Assembly: GCA_910577675.1 (NCBI GenBank)
Contig: CAJTOR010000009.1
Location: 33,563-97,562, forward strand
Direction of reading: 5' to 3'
DNA from: an uncultured Lachnospiraceae bacterium
GTDB lineage: Bacteria; Bacillota; Clostridia; Lachnospirales; Lachnospiraceae
DNA length: 64,000 nucleotides
Within the stretch, counting starts at the first letter, position 1. Each line of letters opens with the position of its first letter. The notes under the pieces were generated by a model, which was given only the letters and a program-made list of their open reading frames with translations, was not told the origin of the DNA and ran no database searches. Below are positions 42,747 to 50,910 of this stretch, one piece after another. The position numbers and the translations under genes are program-made.

Positions 42747-45284
42747 TCATGAATAAATATATTTCAATCCTGGGGTATATCCCCCCACCTGATCCTGCCA
42801 TCCTCCTCCCGTATTCATCAGTTGCTCTATCACAAAAACATCACTATAAATTTTCTCTTTCTCCACCTCAATCCCAAACAACTCATATACTGCGCTAATC
42901 GCACAAGCTGCTAAAATGCTGCTTGTCCCAAGACCAGAACCCCTCGGCACATTTACGGATGTAACAAGCTTTAACCCCCCTCCCAGCCTTGCGCATAGTT
43001 CCTCCATATTTTCTTCGGTATCTGTATATGATACAATTCCTGCCGCAATCAAAACTGCTTTATGAAGTGCAAAAGTATCATATGGATTCCCACAATCTTT
43101 AATCAACGAAAGGTCATGGTATATTACACTACACTCCGAGTCCACACTTTCAAATTCTATAACAGACTCCACAGTCTTTAATACCTCAACGCAGATTGGC
43201 ATGTTACCCCTCAACAGCAAGGCTCCATTCAACATCGTACCACCATATTCCAAACAATACGGGGCAGCATCCGACGGACTCCCACAAAAATTGACACGCA
43301 CGGGAAGTTTTTTTATGATTTTATCTTTAGCGAAATGAATATTACAACCACAACTATACATTTCTTTTGCAGCTTTTAAAATATACTCTTTAATCGCAAC
43401 ATAAATCATATCTTCAAAATTTCCTGCACCCATATTTGCCACTTTACACTGGAATTTACCACAAACATAATTTAATCCCAGATACAACCTCATTTTCAAA
43501 AATAAATCATCAGTTTCATCTGCATAGGCCTTTAAAAATAAAAGCTCTGCTTCTTCTTTACCTGAAAAAACCTGAAATGCACTAAATACATCCTCCCCCA
43601 ATACAATATTTCTAATTATGTTCTCGCATCTTACCATGCTGCAAATTTCTCTCTGCCTTAATAATAAAGCGCTTATGTCCGCCTCCTCAAAACTGCCCTG
43701 AAGACTTATGCGCCTCATATTTTTCCATTCTTCAATCTCCTGGCTGTTTGCCTGTCCATGAAAAATTTGATACAGGATAACTGCATTTTTAAGTGCTTTT
43801 TCTTCCGTATCACTAACGGCATAAAGTTTTGCGTTCCAAATAGATGGCGGCATATCCTCCCACAACAGGGATGCTTCCATCCCCGTAACCTGCATTAATC
43901 TGCGCAGGGAACTCCCAAGGCACAGAGAATCAATCGAACCCTTCGGGTTATCCTCAATCCCATATATCCGGCACACATATTGACCGCTTTTCAACTTTAA
44001 TCCATGAATTACAACACCCGTCGGAAGTTCTATATCAAAATTAACAGAGAGTCCAGATAAAATACTTTTCCCACATACCTCCACCTTCCCTGTTAAAACA
44101 CAATTCTCTAAATAACTATCCCCGGAAACAAACACCTTATCTCCCACATATGAATTTATTCCCGAATAATCGCTTCCCGCTCCCTGATTACATAAAATTC
44201 TTTTTTCCCAGCCCAAATACCGGTACTCCCCGATTTTACGCACCATCAAATCATAGAGTTCCTCCGTCATACCAACATGAATATATCTTGCCGGATCCAT
44301 CCGAACCAATTTTATGGAATACCTGTGCAGCCTCTCCCATATCCTTTCCCGGCACCTTATTAATTGTTCGGAAAAACCGTTTTCTGGCGCAGAATCCCGG
44401 TACTCTTCCCAGCACACTTCAGATGCCAGCGGCATAACAAAATCATTATAAAAATTTAGCCGAACATCTCCATTAACATATTCTCCAAACCTTTCCTCCA
44501 AAAAATTTCCATTTTCATAAAACAGACCTGTCATTTCCAAAACCAGCTTAGAATCCAGCCAGATACAACCAGTATCAATATCTACCTGATCCTTTTGGTT
44601 CGCGGCTCCAACCTCTCTTAATACGGATTCTGTCTGCTTATGTAAAAACCTTTTTACAATCCCATCCGCTCCGCTCAAAAAAACCCCATGCTCCTTGCCC
44701 TCGCTCAAATTCGCTTTCATCGACAACCCTGCCGCATCACATGCAAACAATTCCAGCTGCAATGGATTAAACAAAAGTTCCGTATCCCCTGGCATAATCA
44801 GCATCCCATAAGACACTCTAGACGGAACCCTTGTCACCGCCATCAGCAACTCATCAAGTAACACCGCATTTTCGCCGTCCCAAAGTGCCCTAGGAATTGG
44901 TGAAAATAGCTTTCCGCATGCAGAATACTGGGGTATCCTTCTGCTGTCACCGCCCGAATGGATTACTAATATTTTCTGCTTTAGCAACCTATCAAAACCG
45001 ATCTCTTTCGCAATAACATAAAGAACATTCAAGGTAGCACCACCAGAACCGATCCGTTCCCCTCCTATATCCGCAACAACAATATAGCGCGTTCCCGGAT
45101 GAAGCAGCCCCCTTTCCTTCCTGCTATCAAGCTGTATCTGATAAGCTTCTGCCTGCCTATCATTTGATGCGGTTACTGCAATCCAGTCCCATGATGGCAC
45201 CTCGGAATGAGCAATAGAATACAAATAATCTGCCTCGGCATCTAAATAACTTTGCCTTAAAAATTTTTCTTCGCTACACATCAT
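42747..45284 (-). CDS. fkp: Bifunctional fucokinase / L-fucose-1-P guanylyltransferase (Fkp-like), truncated by TGA
   Basis: 845 aa. The N-terminal guanylyltransferase half has ADIGGERIGSGGATLNVL and GGDSRRIPQYSACGKLFSPIP, with MLIMPGDTELLFNPLQ as in Bacteroides Fkp. A middle left-handed helix region (about 380-480) is followed by the GHMP sugar kinase start LPVRVNFCGSPSDAAPY and ATP loop PRGSGLGTSSILAACA. The frame stops at TGA (42747-42749) after GGGWQDQVGGYTPGLKYIYS, and continues in frame as PGIFQNLKVDMIKLD. A single CGA-to-TGA change would explain this. Without the last 160 residues the kinase lacks motif 3. The pyrophosphorylase half could still act. ATG follows AAAGGAG. Confidence 0.85.
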   Translation of the reverse strand: MMCSEEKFLRQSYLDAEADYLYSIAHSEVPSWDWIAVTASNDRQAEAYQIQLDSRKERGLLHPGTRYIVVADIGGERIGSGGATLNVLYVIAKEIGFDRLLKQKILVIHSGGDSRRIPQYSACGKLFSPIPRALWDGENAVLLDELLMAVTRVPSRVSYGMLIMPGDTELLFNPLQLELFACDAAGLSMKANLSEGKEHGVFLSGADGIVKRFLHKQTESVLREVGAANQKDQVDIDTGCIWLDSKLVLEMTGLFYENGNFLEERFGEYVNGDVRLNFYNDFVMPLASEVCWEEYRDSAPENGFSEQLIRCRERIWERLHRYSIKLVRMDPARYIHVGMTEELYDLMVRKIGEYRYLGWEKRILCNQGAGSDYSGINSYVGDKVFVSGDSYLENCVLTGKVEVCGKSILSGLSVNFDIELPTGVVIHGLKLKSGQYVCRIYGIEDNPKGSIDSLCLGSSLRRLMQVTGMEASLLWEDMPPSIWNAKLYAVSDTEEKALKNAVILYQIFHGQANSQEIEEWKNMRRISLQGSFEEADISALLLRQREICSMVRCENIIRNIVLGEDVFSAFQVFSGKEEAELLFLKAYADETDDLFLKMRLYLGLNYVCGKFQCKVANMGAGNFEDMIYVAIKEYILKAAKEMYSCGCNIHFAKDKIIKKLPVRVNFCGSPSDAAPYCLEYGGTMLNGALLLRGNMPICVEVLKTVESVIEFESVDSECSVIYHDLSLIKDCGNPYDTFALHKAVLIAAGIVSYTDTEENMEELCARLGGGLKLVTSVNVPRGSGLGTSSILAACAISAVYELFGIEVEKEKIYSDVFVIEQLMNTGGGWQDQVGGYTPGLKYIYS

Positions 45285-45296
45285 CTTTCTTCTCCT

Positions 45297-46241
45297 TTAA
45301 TCCACATCAATTTTTATCATGTCCTCCCGGTAAATATCTATTTCCCCACCGCGATATTCCTCACGTTGCCAGACAGAAGGTACCACAACAATCTTACCCC
45401 CCCCCGTACTTTCCGCAAGATAAGATCCCCACCAGCTAAATGTGCTATTTGCCATAACAAAATGTTTACAATGACTCATTAATCTCAGTTCCTCATAATC
45501 CGGATTATTTAATTCAATATAATTCACTTTCTGTCGAAAGTGGTAATTTTTTTTGATCCAGTTAATTTCCTCATTATTATTTGAAAAAATATAAAATACT
45601 GGCTTCTCCACCCGCTGCTCTATATAATCCATACCGCGCTGATAATACTGCTCATCACAAATATTAAATCCCGAATATTTTGGTAAAGTATAATCTCCCC
45701 GACGAATATGTACACATACCGAATTACACGCTTCTAATTCTTTGATTTTTTCTTTATTCTGATCGCTTGGCTCCGTTTGTACCTCAAATTCCTTTATAAG
45801 AATAGGTTTTATATTTTTAAAATACTTCTCATTTGCAAAATATCCTGTAACATACTTATTTTTTCTGCTAATTTCCGGAACTTTATAATAGTTCGATGCA
45901 AAGGCTTGATAAATACCTTTTTTCGCTTTACGTCCAAAACTTTCCTCTGAAGGTAACCTTTTTGTTAGAGAGGAAGAGGAAAATACATAACTAACACACT
46001 GAACCAACCCATATAACATACCGGTTCCCTTTTTTGCTTCCCTGACATTTTCATTTAACCGGAAATGTTTTAGTGAATTATTTGTCATATGAAAGCTTTT
46101 TGAAACCCACAAATTACAATACTTTGAAAAATAGGGGTTGACTTCTATTTCTTTATCATGAAATTGTTCTGACAATGCCCTTGCAAATGCATACTGGAAC
46201 ATCTGGTTTCCCAACCCTCCCATCAAATTAAGCCTGATCAT
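45297..46241 (-). CDS. GT11-family alpha-1,2-fucosyltransferase with an in-frame poly-G tract
   Basis: 314 aa. It starts MIRLNLMGGLGNQMFQYAFARAL, the family signature, and has VCVHIRRGDYTLP (motif I) and NSTFSWWGSYLAE (motif III region). The enzyme transfers fucose from GDP-fucose to O-2 of galactose or a related acceptor. Codons around residue 282 are coded by a G9 run (T-G-G-G), currently in frame. A change by one would remove the last 33 residues. It overlaps the flippase gene by 14 bp and is followed 12 bp later by fkp, so donor synthesis and transfer are in one operon. Confidence 0.9.
   Translation of the reverse strand: MIRLNLMGGLGNQMFQYAFARALSEQFHDKEIEVNPYFSKYCNLWVSKSFHMTNNSLKHFRLNENVREAKKGTGMLYGLVQCVSYVFSSSSLTKRLPSEESFGRKAKKGIYQAFASNYYKVPEISRKNKYVTGYFANEKYFKNIKPILIKEFEVQTEPSDQNKEKIKELEACNSVCVHIRRGDYTLPKYSGFNICDEQYYQRGMDYIEQRVEKPVFYIFSNNNEEINWIKKNYHFRQKVNYIELNNPDYEELRLMSHCKHFVMANSTFSWWGSYLAESTGGGKIVVVPSVWQREEYRGGEIDIYREDMIKIDVD
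45397..45405 (+). repeat. Homopolymer C9 (G9 in the coding strand) in the GT11 gene
   Basis: Nine C on the plus strand within the conserved C-terminal part of the fucosyltransferase. The present length is in frame (phase ON). Confidence 0.9.
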
Positions 46242-47493
46242 AACAAATCTCCTCTTTCTCCTTTAATATTTTCCTGATAAATACTGCAAAACAAGTAAGC
46301 AGCATAGCCTGTACAACGACATATAAACTGGAAGCTCCCATTATTCCATATGCTTCTGCAAGAAAAAATGATAAAGTTCCCACCACTCCTCCAAAAATGT
46401 AAAACTGCAACAACTTTCTTGCATAACGCATAGCAGTAATTACCGAAGTCAGGGACTGCGTCATCGCATTTAAACCTCCCGCTAATAAAAGCACTAAGAA
46501 TTCCTTCCAATAACTATTTAAATCTACTCCGTAAATCATAGACAAAAGGGAAAGCCCCAAATGTTTTCCAAGAACCAGTACAGGCAAAGTAACTACACAA
46601 ATCCAAATTCCCTGTTTCTTGATCATTTTCCGAAATTTTTTATACTTCCCTGACTGCCACGCACTTGATAGTTCTAACAAAATTGGTCTGAATAAAAAAG
46701 AACTTAATAAATTAATCACATTTACTGGTAAAAAAAGAATTGCAAAGTATCCCTGTTGCTCTTCATTAAGGTAATAGTCTATAGAATACTTTGGAAGGTT
46801 GCATATATAGATCAATACAAAACTACTTATAAATAGCGGAAAGCATTCTCCTGCCAGCTCTAAGATTCTTCTGTTCGGTTTCCATCCACCCCCATTTAAA
46901 ACAGGGGCAATTATTCGAATTTCGGTAAGCAAAGACAGAAGGGAATAAACTGCCAATACCACGCATGTCCATAACAGGCTTTCTGTTATAAAAAGTGCTG
47001 CGACAAAACACCAATAAGAAAATATCATCCGGATTACAGAAATTTTAGCTCCGCATTCCAGCCTTCCCCTCTGTAAAAACATTGTGCCAAACACATTATC
47101 AACAGAATCAATTGCACGTACTAAAACAATCAGGAGAACAATACATATCTTCTCCCCAGAATAATCTCCAATCAAAAGATAAAACAGACTTGCAACAAAG
47201 ATTCCAACACTGATCAGAATCCGAAGCCAAAAATAATGACCTGTTTTATACTTATCCTCAACATCCGTAGCCTGAAAATCACTGATACCATATAAAGCTA
47301 CTGTTTCCAAAGCGGCGACTGCCAGTGCATAGGAGAAAACACCTGCACTTTCCGTTCCTGATAACCGGGTCACAAACAATAAAAATATGAATGTTTGTAG
47401 AGCCGAGAGAAAATTGGCCACTATATTCCATATTATATTTTTTCTTTGATCAACACTCCCGTATAAATTTAGGAATTGGATGAATCTTTTCAT
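46228..47493 (-). CDS. Wzx-type polysaccharide flippase (MOP superfamily)
   Basis: 421 aa with about 12 predicted membrane helices. NIIWNIVANFLSALQTFIFLLFVTRLSGTESAGVFSYALAVAAL near the start is the typical Wzx opening. It would move the lipid-linked repeat unit across the membrane. A Wzm/Wzt-type exporter is encoded 14 kb upstream in the same direction. ATG follows GGTGAGGAATA. A 227-bp gap separates it from the preceding gene, so an internal promoter or RNA processing site may lie there, although I see no consensus hexamers. Confidence 0.85.
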   Translation of the reverse strand: MKRFIQFLNLYGSVDQRKNIIWNIVANFLSALQTFIFLLFVTRLSGTESAGVFSYALAVAALETVALYGISDFQATDVEDKYKTGHYFWLRILISVGIFVASLFYLLIGDYSGEKICIVLLIVLVRAIDSVDNVFGTMFLQRGRLECGAKISVIRMIFSYWCFVAALFITESLLWTCVVLAVYSLLSLLTEIRIIAPVLNGGGWKPNRRILELAGECFPLFISSFVLIYICNLPKYSIDYYLNEEQQGYFAILFLPVNVINLLSSFLFRPILLELSSAWQSGKYKKFRKMIKKQGIWICVVTLPVLVLGKHLGLSLLSMIYGVDLNSYWKEFLVLLLAGGLNAMTQSLTSVITAMRYARKLLQFYIFGGVVGTLSFFLAEAYGIMGASSLYVVVQAMLLTCFAVFIRKILKEKEEICYDQA

Positions 47494-47720
47494 TATTCCT
47501 CACCTTTAAACCAAGAATTCCATACCTTCCCACCTGATTAAGTGGCACTTCCGCTGCTACTTTTTTCTATTTACATGCGGACATTTTCTCCTGAAAAACT
47601 TTTGTTTCTCCACACACTAATGAAATTAGCTCAAACTCGGTACATTCCTATGTTCAAACATGAATCCTGCGTTCATTTTATTTATCATTTCTTTCCCACT
47701 TTCTTTATTTATAGACTTTT
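47494..47720. other. 227-bp gap inside the glycan operon
   Basis: Largest internal gap of the locus. A+T-rich, no clear terminator, promoter or small gene. It separates the GT2/DUF2304 block from the flippase-fucosylation block and may mark a junction between modules. Confidence 0.4.
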
Positions 47721-48644
47721 TCAGCGTTTTAATTGCAACACATATCGAAACATCTTTTTTCGATAATCCGGAGAAAGGACAAATGCCTTTAGGCACATCC
47801 CTGCCATCCTAAAATATCTCTTCTGCGTTAATGCTCTCACCCCTTCAGTAAAATATCCTGCTGCTCTTGAATATTTTTCTGCTCTTTCTGGTGTATAATA
47901 CTGTTTTACAAAATTCTCATAATCCCCCAGTTCTTTTCCTTCAAAATATTTTATCTGGCAATAGCGCATCATCAAATACTGTTGATACAGATGATTTCTT
48001 GAAAGACTGCTCATTGTCATACGATATTTCAGAATAATCTTAGGAAGATTGTACAATTTATATCCTTTAAGACTTGCCCGCAGCAGAAACTCATAATCCT
48101 CCCCGTATGGCATCTTATTATAACCACCCAGTTTTTCATATACATCTTTTCTTACCATCAAAGCCGGATGTGGCATACAATCATTAATTTTCATTTTGCG
48201 GTTGATATCCTCTGTTTTTTCTGGAAGCCTGTCCATCGCATAAATTAAATTTTCATTCTCATCCACTACTTCCACAAAACCCGAAATAGCATCCACACTC
48301 CGTTCTTCCATAGCTGTCACCTGCAACATAAGGCGATCCTTTAGTGAAATATCATCCGCATCCATAATCGCAATATATTTTCCACAACTATGACGGATCG
48401 CACGGTTCCTCGTATCATGCGCTCCCATATTTTTTTCGTTTACCAAAAATTTAATCCGCTTGTCCTTCCCCTCATATTCCCGTATAATCTCCTCAAGTTC
48501 TTTATTTTCCGGGTTATCCAGAATAATAATAAATTCAAAATTTCTGTAGGACTGATTTAATATAGATTCAATTGCCTTGCGTATATACGTATCTTTTTCT
48601 TTATATGCTGCCATCACAACAGAAACCAGCGCTCCTTCAGACAT
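47721..48644 (-). CDS. Family 2 glycosyltransferase
   Basis: 307 aa. GT-A motifs VSVVMAAYKEKDTYIRKAIESIL, IIILDNPENKE and IAIMDADDISLKDRL (D-x-D) are intact, with CMPHPALMVRKDVYEKLGGY as acceptor loop and YGEDYEFLLRASL (the ED catalytic base region). C-terminal helices are amphipathic, not transmembrane. Cytoplasmic, builds the repeat unit. ATG follows GAGAGGATAGGGGTA; located 22 bp after a DUF2304 gene. Confidence 0.87.
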   Translation of the reverse strand: MSEGALVSVVMAAYKEKDTYIRKAIESILNQSYRNFEFIIILDNPENKELEEIIREYEGKDKRIKFLVNEKNMGAHDTRNRAIRHSCGKYIAIMDADDISLKDRLMLQVTAMEERSVDAISGFVEVVDENENLIYAMDRLPEKTEDINRKMKINDCMPHPALMVRKDVYEKLGGYNKMPYGEDYEFLLRASLKGYKLYNLPKIILKYRMTMSSLSRNHLYQQYLMMRYCQIKYFEGKELGDYENFVKQYYTPERAEKYSRAAGYFTEGVRALTQKRYFRMAGMCLKAFVLSPDYRKKMFRYVLQLKR

Positions 48645-48665
48645 TACCCCTATCCTCTCTTCAAC

Positions 48666-49016
48666 CTATTTTTTCTCCAATTCCCTCACCCTCTTCTCAA
48701 GTACCGCATTATCCTGTGCCAGATCCTTAATCCGCTCCGTCTGCTTAGAAACTATCGCAGTCAGGGACATCGCAATCACAAGGATAAAGAAAATCGCAAA
48801 AACAAACAGCCCATACATCGGGGTTTCAATCCCCACCGCTTTCACAAACGCGTCAAGCAATCCTGGGAACAAAACCAAAATCCCCATCACAAACCCGGAA
48901 AACAGCCAGAGCAGCGTATACTTGAGGGAAAGCATCTTTTTCTTCATAAAATGCAAAATAAGCAGGAAATAAACCACCACGACAAAACCAAGCACCACTC
49001 TTAAATAAACCGTCAT
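48666..49016 (-). CDS. DUF2304 small membrane protein (second GT2/DUF2304 pair)
   Basis: 116 aa. Three membrane helices (about 5-25, 33-52, 68-90) and a C-terminal coiled coil (IVSKQTERIKDLAQDNAVLEKRVRELEKK). DUF2304 proteins are nearly always encoded next to a dolichol-phosphate-mannose-synthase-like GT2. Here the TAG stop of that GT2 touches the ATG of this gene, indicating coupling. Probably a membrane partner of the polyprenyl-phosphate-sugar synthase. Confidence 0.85.
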   Translation of the reverse strand: MTVYLRVVLGFVVVVYFLLILHFMKKKMLSLKYTLLWLFSGFVMGILVLFPGLLDAFVKAVGIETPMYGLFVFAIFFILVIAMSLTAIVSKQTERIKDLAQDNAVLEKRVRELEKK

Positions 49017-49730
49017 CTAAATTTCCTTTCCCCTCCTTTTCCTTCCTGTTATCCGGCAAACCAAAATCGCTATGGATACCTTCACCATATAGTAAACCGA
49101 CCGTTTTAAATTGATCGAGCTGACCCCTCTTCTCCTCTCCCTCATCTGTACTGGCACTTCCTGTACCCTTGCCCCATTAAGGCTCGCCGTAACAATTGCC
49201 TCCGGTTCCGGATAATCGGAGGGATAATCTTCCGCATAAAACTTTATGTACCTCCCGTTCACCGCCCGAAAACCACTGGTCACATCCTTAACCCTTGCCC
49301 CGCAAGATACACGGATCAAAGCACTTAAAAATCTTATCCCCGCCCTTCGGCTGGCGGAGGACTGGAATCCTTCCCCTAAAAGAAATCTTGACCCAATCAC
49401 AATATCCGCCTTCCCATCCAGAATGGGCTGAATCACTTTTTCAATATACGCCGGATCATGCTGCCCGTCCCCGTCATGCTGGACTGCAATATCATATCCA
49501 TGCTCCAGCGCGTATTTATATCCTGTCTGCACACCCCCGCCAATCCCAAGGTTTATTGGAAGGGATAGATAATTATAATTATTTTGTCTGCAAATCATCT
49601 CCGTATCATCTTTTGATGAATCATTAACAATAACATAATCATATTGCGGGAAGTTCTCGGCAAGGTTGTCCACAACATTTTTAATATTTTCCGCCTCGTT
49701 GTAGGCGGGGATGATAATCAATGTTTTCAT
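49017..49730 (-). CDS. Polyprenyl-phosphate sugar synthase-like GT2 (DPM1 type), copy 2
   Basis: 237 aa from the ATG at 49730 (MKTLIIIPAYNEAENIKN). A GTG three codons upstream belongs to the ribosome site GGGGGTGA. Motifs YVIVNDSSKDDT and VQHDGDGQHDP (D-x-D) and SGFRAVNG are typical of dolichol-phosphate mannose synthases. It shares a 62-bp nearly identical DNA segment with the copy at 50218-50910. The preceding DUF2304 stop lies 5 bp upstream of the ATG, so the C11 tract there may affect translation of this gene. Confidence 0.88.
   Translation of the reverse strand: MKTLIIIPAYNEAENIKNVVDNLAENFPQYDYVIVNDSSKDDTEMICRQNNYNYLSLPINLGIGGGVQTGYKYALEHGYDIAVQHDGDGQHDPAYIEKVIQPILDGKADIVIGSRFLLGEGFQSSASRRAGIRFLSALIRVSCGARVKDVTSGFRAVNGRYIKFYAEDYPSDYPEPEAIVTASLNGARVQEVPVQMRERRRGVSSINLKRSVYYMVKVSIAILVCRITGRKRRGKEI
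49659..49720 (-). repeat. 62-bp direct repeat, copy A (in GT2 copy 2)
   Basis: Differs from 50839-50900 at one base (49710 G versus 50890 A). Encodes AYNEAENIKNVVDNLA in both genes. Confidence 0.9.
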
Positions 49731-49735
49731 GTCAC

Positions 49736-50221
49736 TCACCCCCTAACCCAAATTAAGGGATGTACAGGAACTGGTGACATACCCGATATTAAGCGCTGCC
49801 CCCCCCCCCGATCACTCTCTTTTGTACTTGCTTTTTTGTTTCTTTCCTCTCCGTTCTTTTTGCTGTATTTCTGCATCTCCTCCCCATCCCTCCATTTTTC
49901 CTCTTCAATTGCAAACCGCTGGACAAACCGCTTCAGTTTTTCCTCCAGCTGAGAATACCTTAGAGTTAGCGTAAACACTTTCATCATCAATAGGAAAATA
50001 ACCGCAAGAAAAACAAAATTTGCCGGGGAAAAAATTCCCAAAAGCTCCGAGAAAAACTCTGCCACCTGCGGAAAAATGCTGATCCCTGCCAATCCGAATG
50101 AGAGGAGAATAAAGAACAGGGAATCCTCTATCCTCATCTGCGATTTTCGGATTTTTCGCAGGGTATACCAGCAGGTAAGCCCACATACGGCAATCAAAAC
50201 AATCCGTAGCGTAATTGTCAT
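49736..50221 (-). CDS. DUF2304 membrane protein with a poly-G-variable C-terminal tail (first pair)
   Basis: 161 aa. Three membrane helices in the first 85 residues, then a coiled coil (SQLEEKLKRFVQRFAIEEEKWR) and a charged low-complexity tail. At residue 136 the tail enters a G11 run (R-G-G-G-Q). The current frame ends in a 24-residue tail whose TGA lies 5 bp before the next gene. With one G fewer the protein ends S-A-stop; with one G more it ends in a different 22-residue tail (NIGYVTSSCTSLNLG). The helices are unaffected. Start overlaps the GT2 stop (ATGA). Confidence 0.85.
   Translation of the reverse strand: MTITLRIVLIAVCGLTCWYTLRKIRKSQMRIEDSLFFILLSFGLAGISIFPQVAEFFSELLGIFSPANFVFLAVIFLLMMKVFTLTLRYSQLEEKLKRFVQRFAIEEEKWRDGEEMQKYSKKNGEERNKKASTKESDRGGGQRLISGMSPVPVHPLIWVRG
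49799..49809 (+). repeat. Homopolymer C11 (G11 in the coding strand) in a DUF2304 gene
   Basis: Eleven consecutive C on the plus strand, the longest homopolymer of the glycan locus. Confidence 0.9.
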
Positions 50222-50910
50222 GTTAATTCTACCTTCTTTCTAAAACGCGAAATAAAAATTATGGACATGCACATACGGAACATATATTCTACCGAGCGCC
50301 GTAAATTCAAATAGCTTTCCCCTGCCTCCCGCTCCTTCATCTCTACCTGTACTTCCTTTACCCTTGCCCCGCAGCGCAGCAGATAGGATAAAGTATCCGG
50401 CTCCGGTCCGTAATTCATGTTATAAGCAAATGCCCCCATCATTTTCCGGTTAAACAGGCGCATTCCTGAAGTCGGGTCAGCTATCCTTTCCCTAGTTGTC
50501 ATTTTTATACAAAACTGGATTACATTGCTCCCAAGCATCCGCAGGGTTTTTGGTTTCCTCTCCGTTACAAAGCGGGAACCGACCACAATATCCGCTTCCC
50601 TTAATTCAGGAAGCATATCCTCGATATACTGTGGCTGATGCTGTCCGTCCCCATCGAACTGAAGCGCTGCATCATAACCGTTCTCGTAGGCATAGAGAAA
50701 TCCGGTCTGCACCGCACCCGCCAAGCCCAGATTGACTGGACAATCCAAAAGCTTATAGTGGTTATCCATACAAATCTTTTTTGTTTCATCGCAGGAACCA
50801 TCATTTACGATTATGTAATCGTACTGCGGATAGTGATTGGCAAGGTTGTCCACAACATTTTTAATATTTTCCGCCTCGTTGTAGGCGGGAATGATAATCA
50901 GTATTTTCAT
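50218..50910 (-). CDS. Polyprenyl-phosphate sugar synthase-like GT2 (DPM1 type), copy 1
   Basis: 230 aa. IIVNDGSCDET, LQFDGDGQHQPQYIEDM (D-x-D) and DPTSGMRLFNRK motifs are present; the C-terminus (RRSVEYMFRMCMSIIFISRFRKK) is membrane-associating. It probably charges undecaprenyl phosphate with a sugar for transfer outside the membrane by the large polytopic proteins upstream. Overlaps both neighbours by 4 bp (ATGA). ATG follows GGGAGGAAT. Confidence 0.88.
   Translation of the reverse strand: MKILIIIPAYNEAENIKNVVDNLANHYPQYDYIIVNDGSCDETKKICMDNHYKLLDCPVNLGLAGAVQTGFLYAYENGYDAALQFDGDGQHQPQYIEDMLPELREADIVVGSRFVTERKPKTLRMLGSNVIQFCIKMTTRERIADPTSGMRLFNRKMMGAFAYNMNYGPEPDTLSYLLRCGARVKEVQVEMKEREAGESYLNLRRSVEYMFRMCMSIIFISRFRKKVELT
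50839..50900 (-). repeat. 62-bp direct repeat, copy B (in GT2 copy 1)
   Basis: 61 of 62 bases identical to 49659-49720, same orientation, 1180 bp apart. Confidence 0.9.

Noticed and set aside
42747..42749. TGA in the Fkp-like gene as a selenocysteine codon
   Set aside because: No selenocysteine is known in this family, and I see no convincing SECIS-like hairpin directly after the codon; a nonsense change is simpler.
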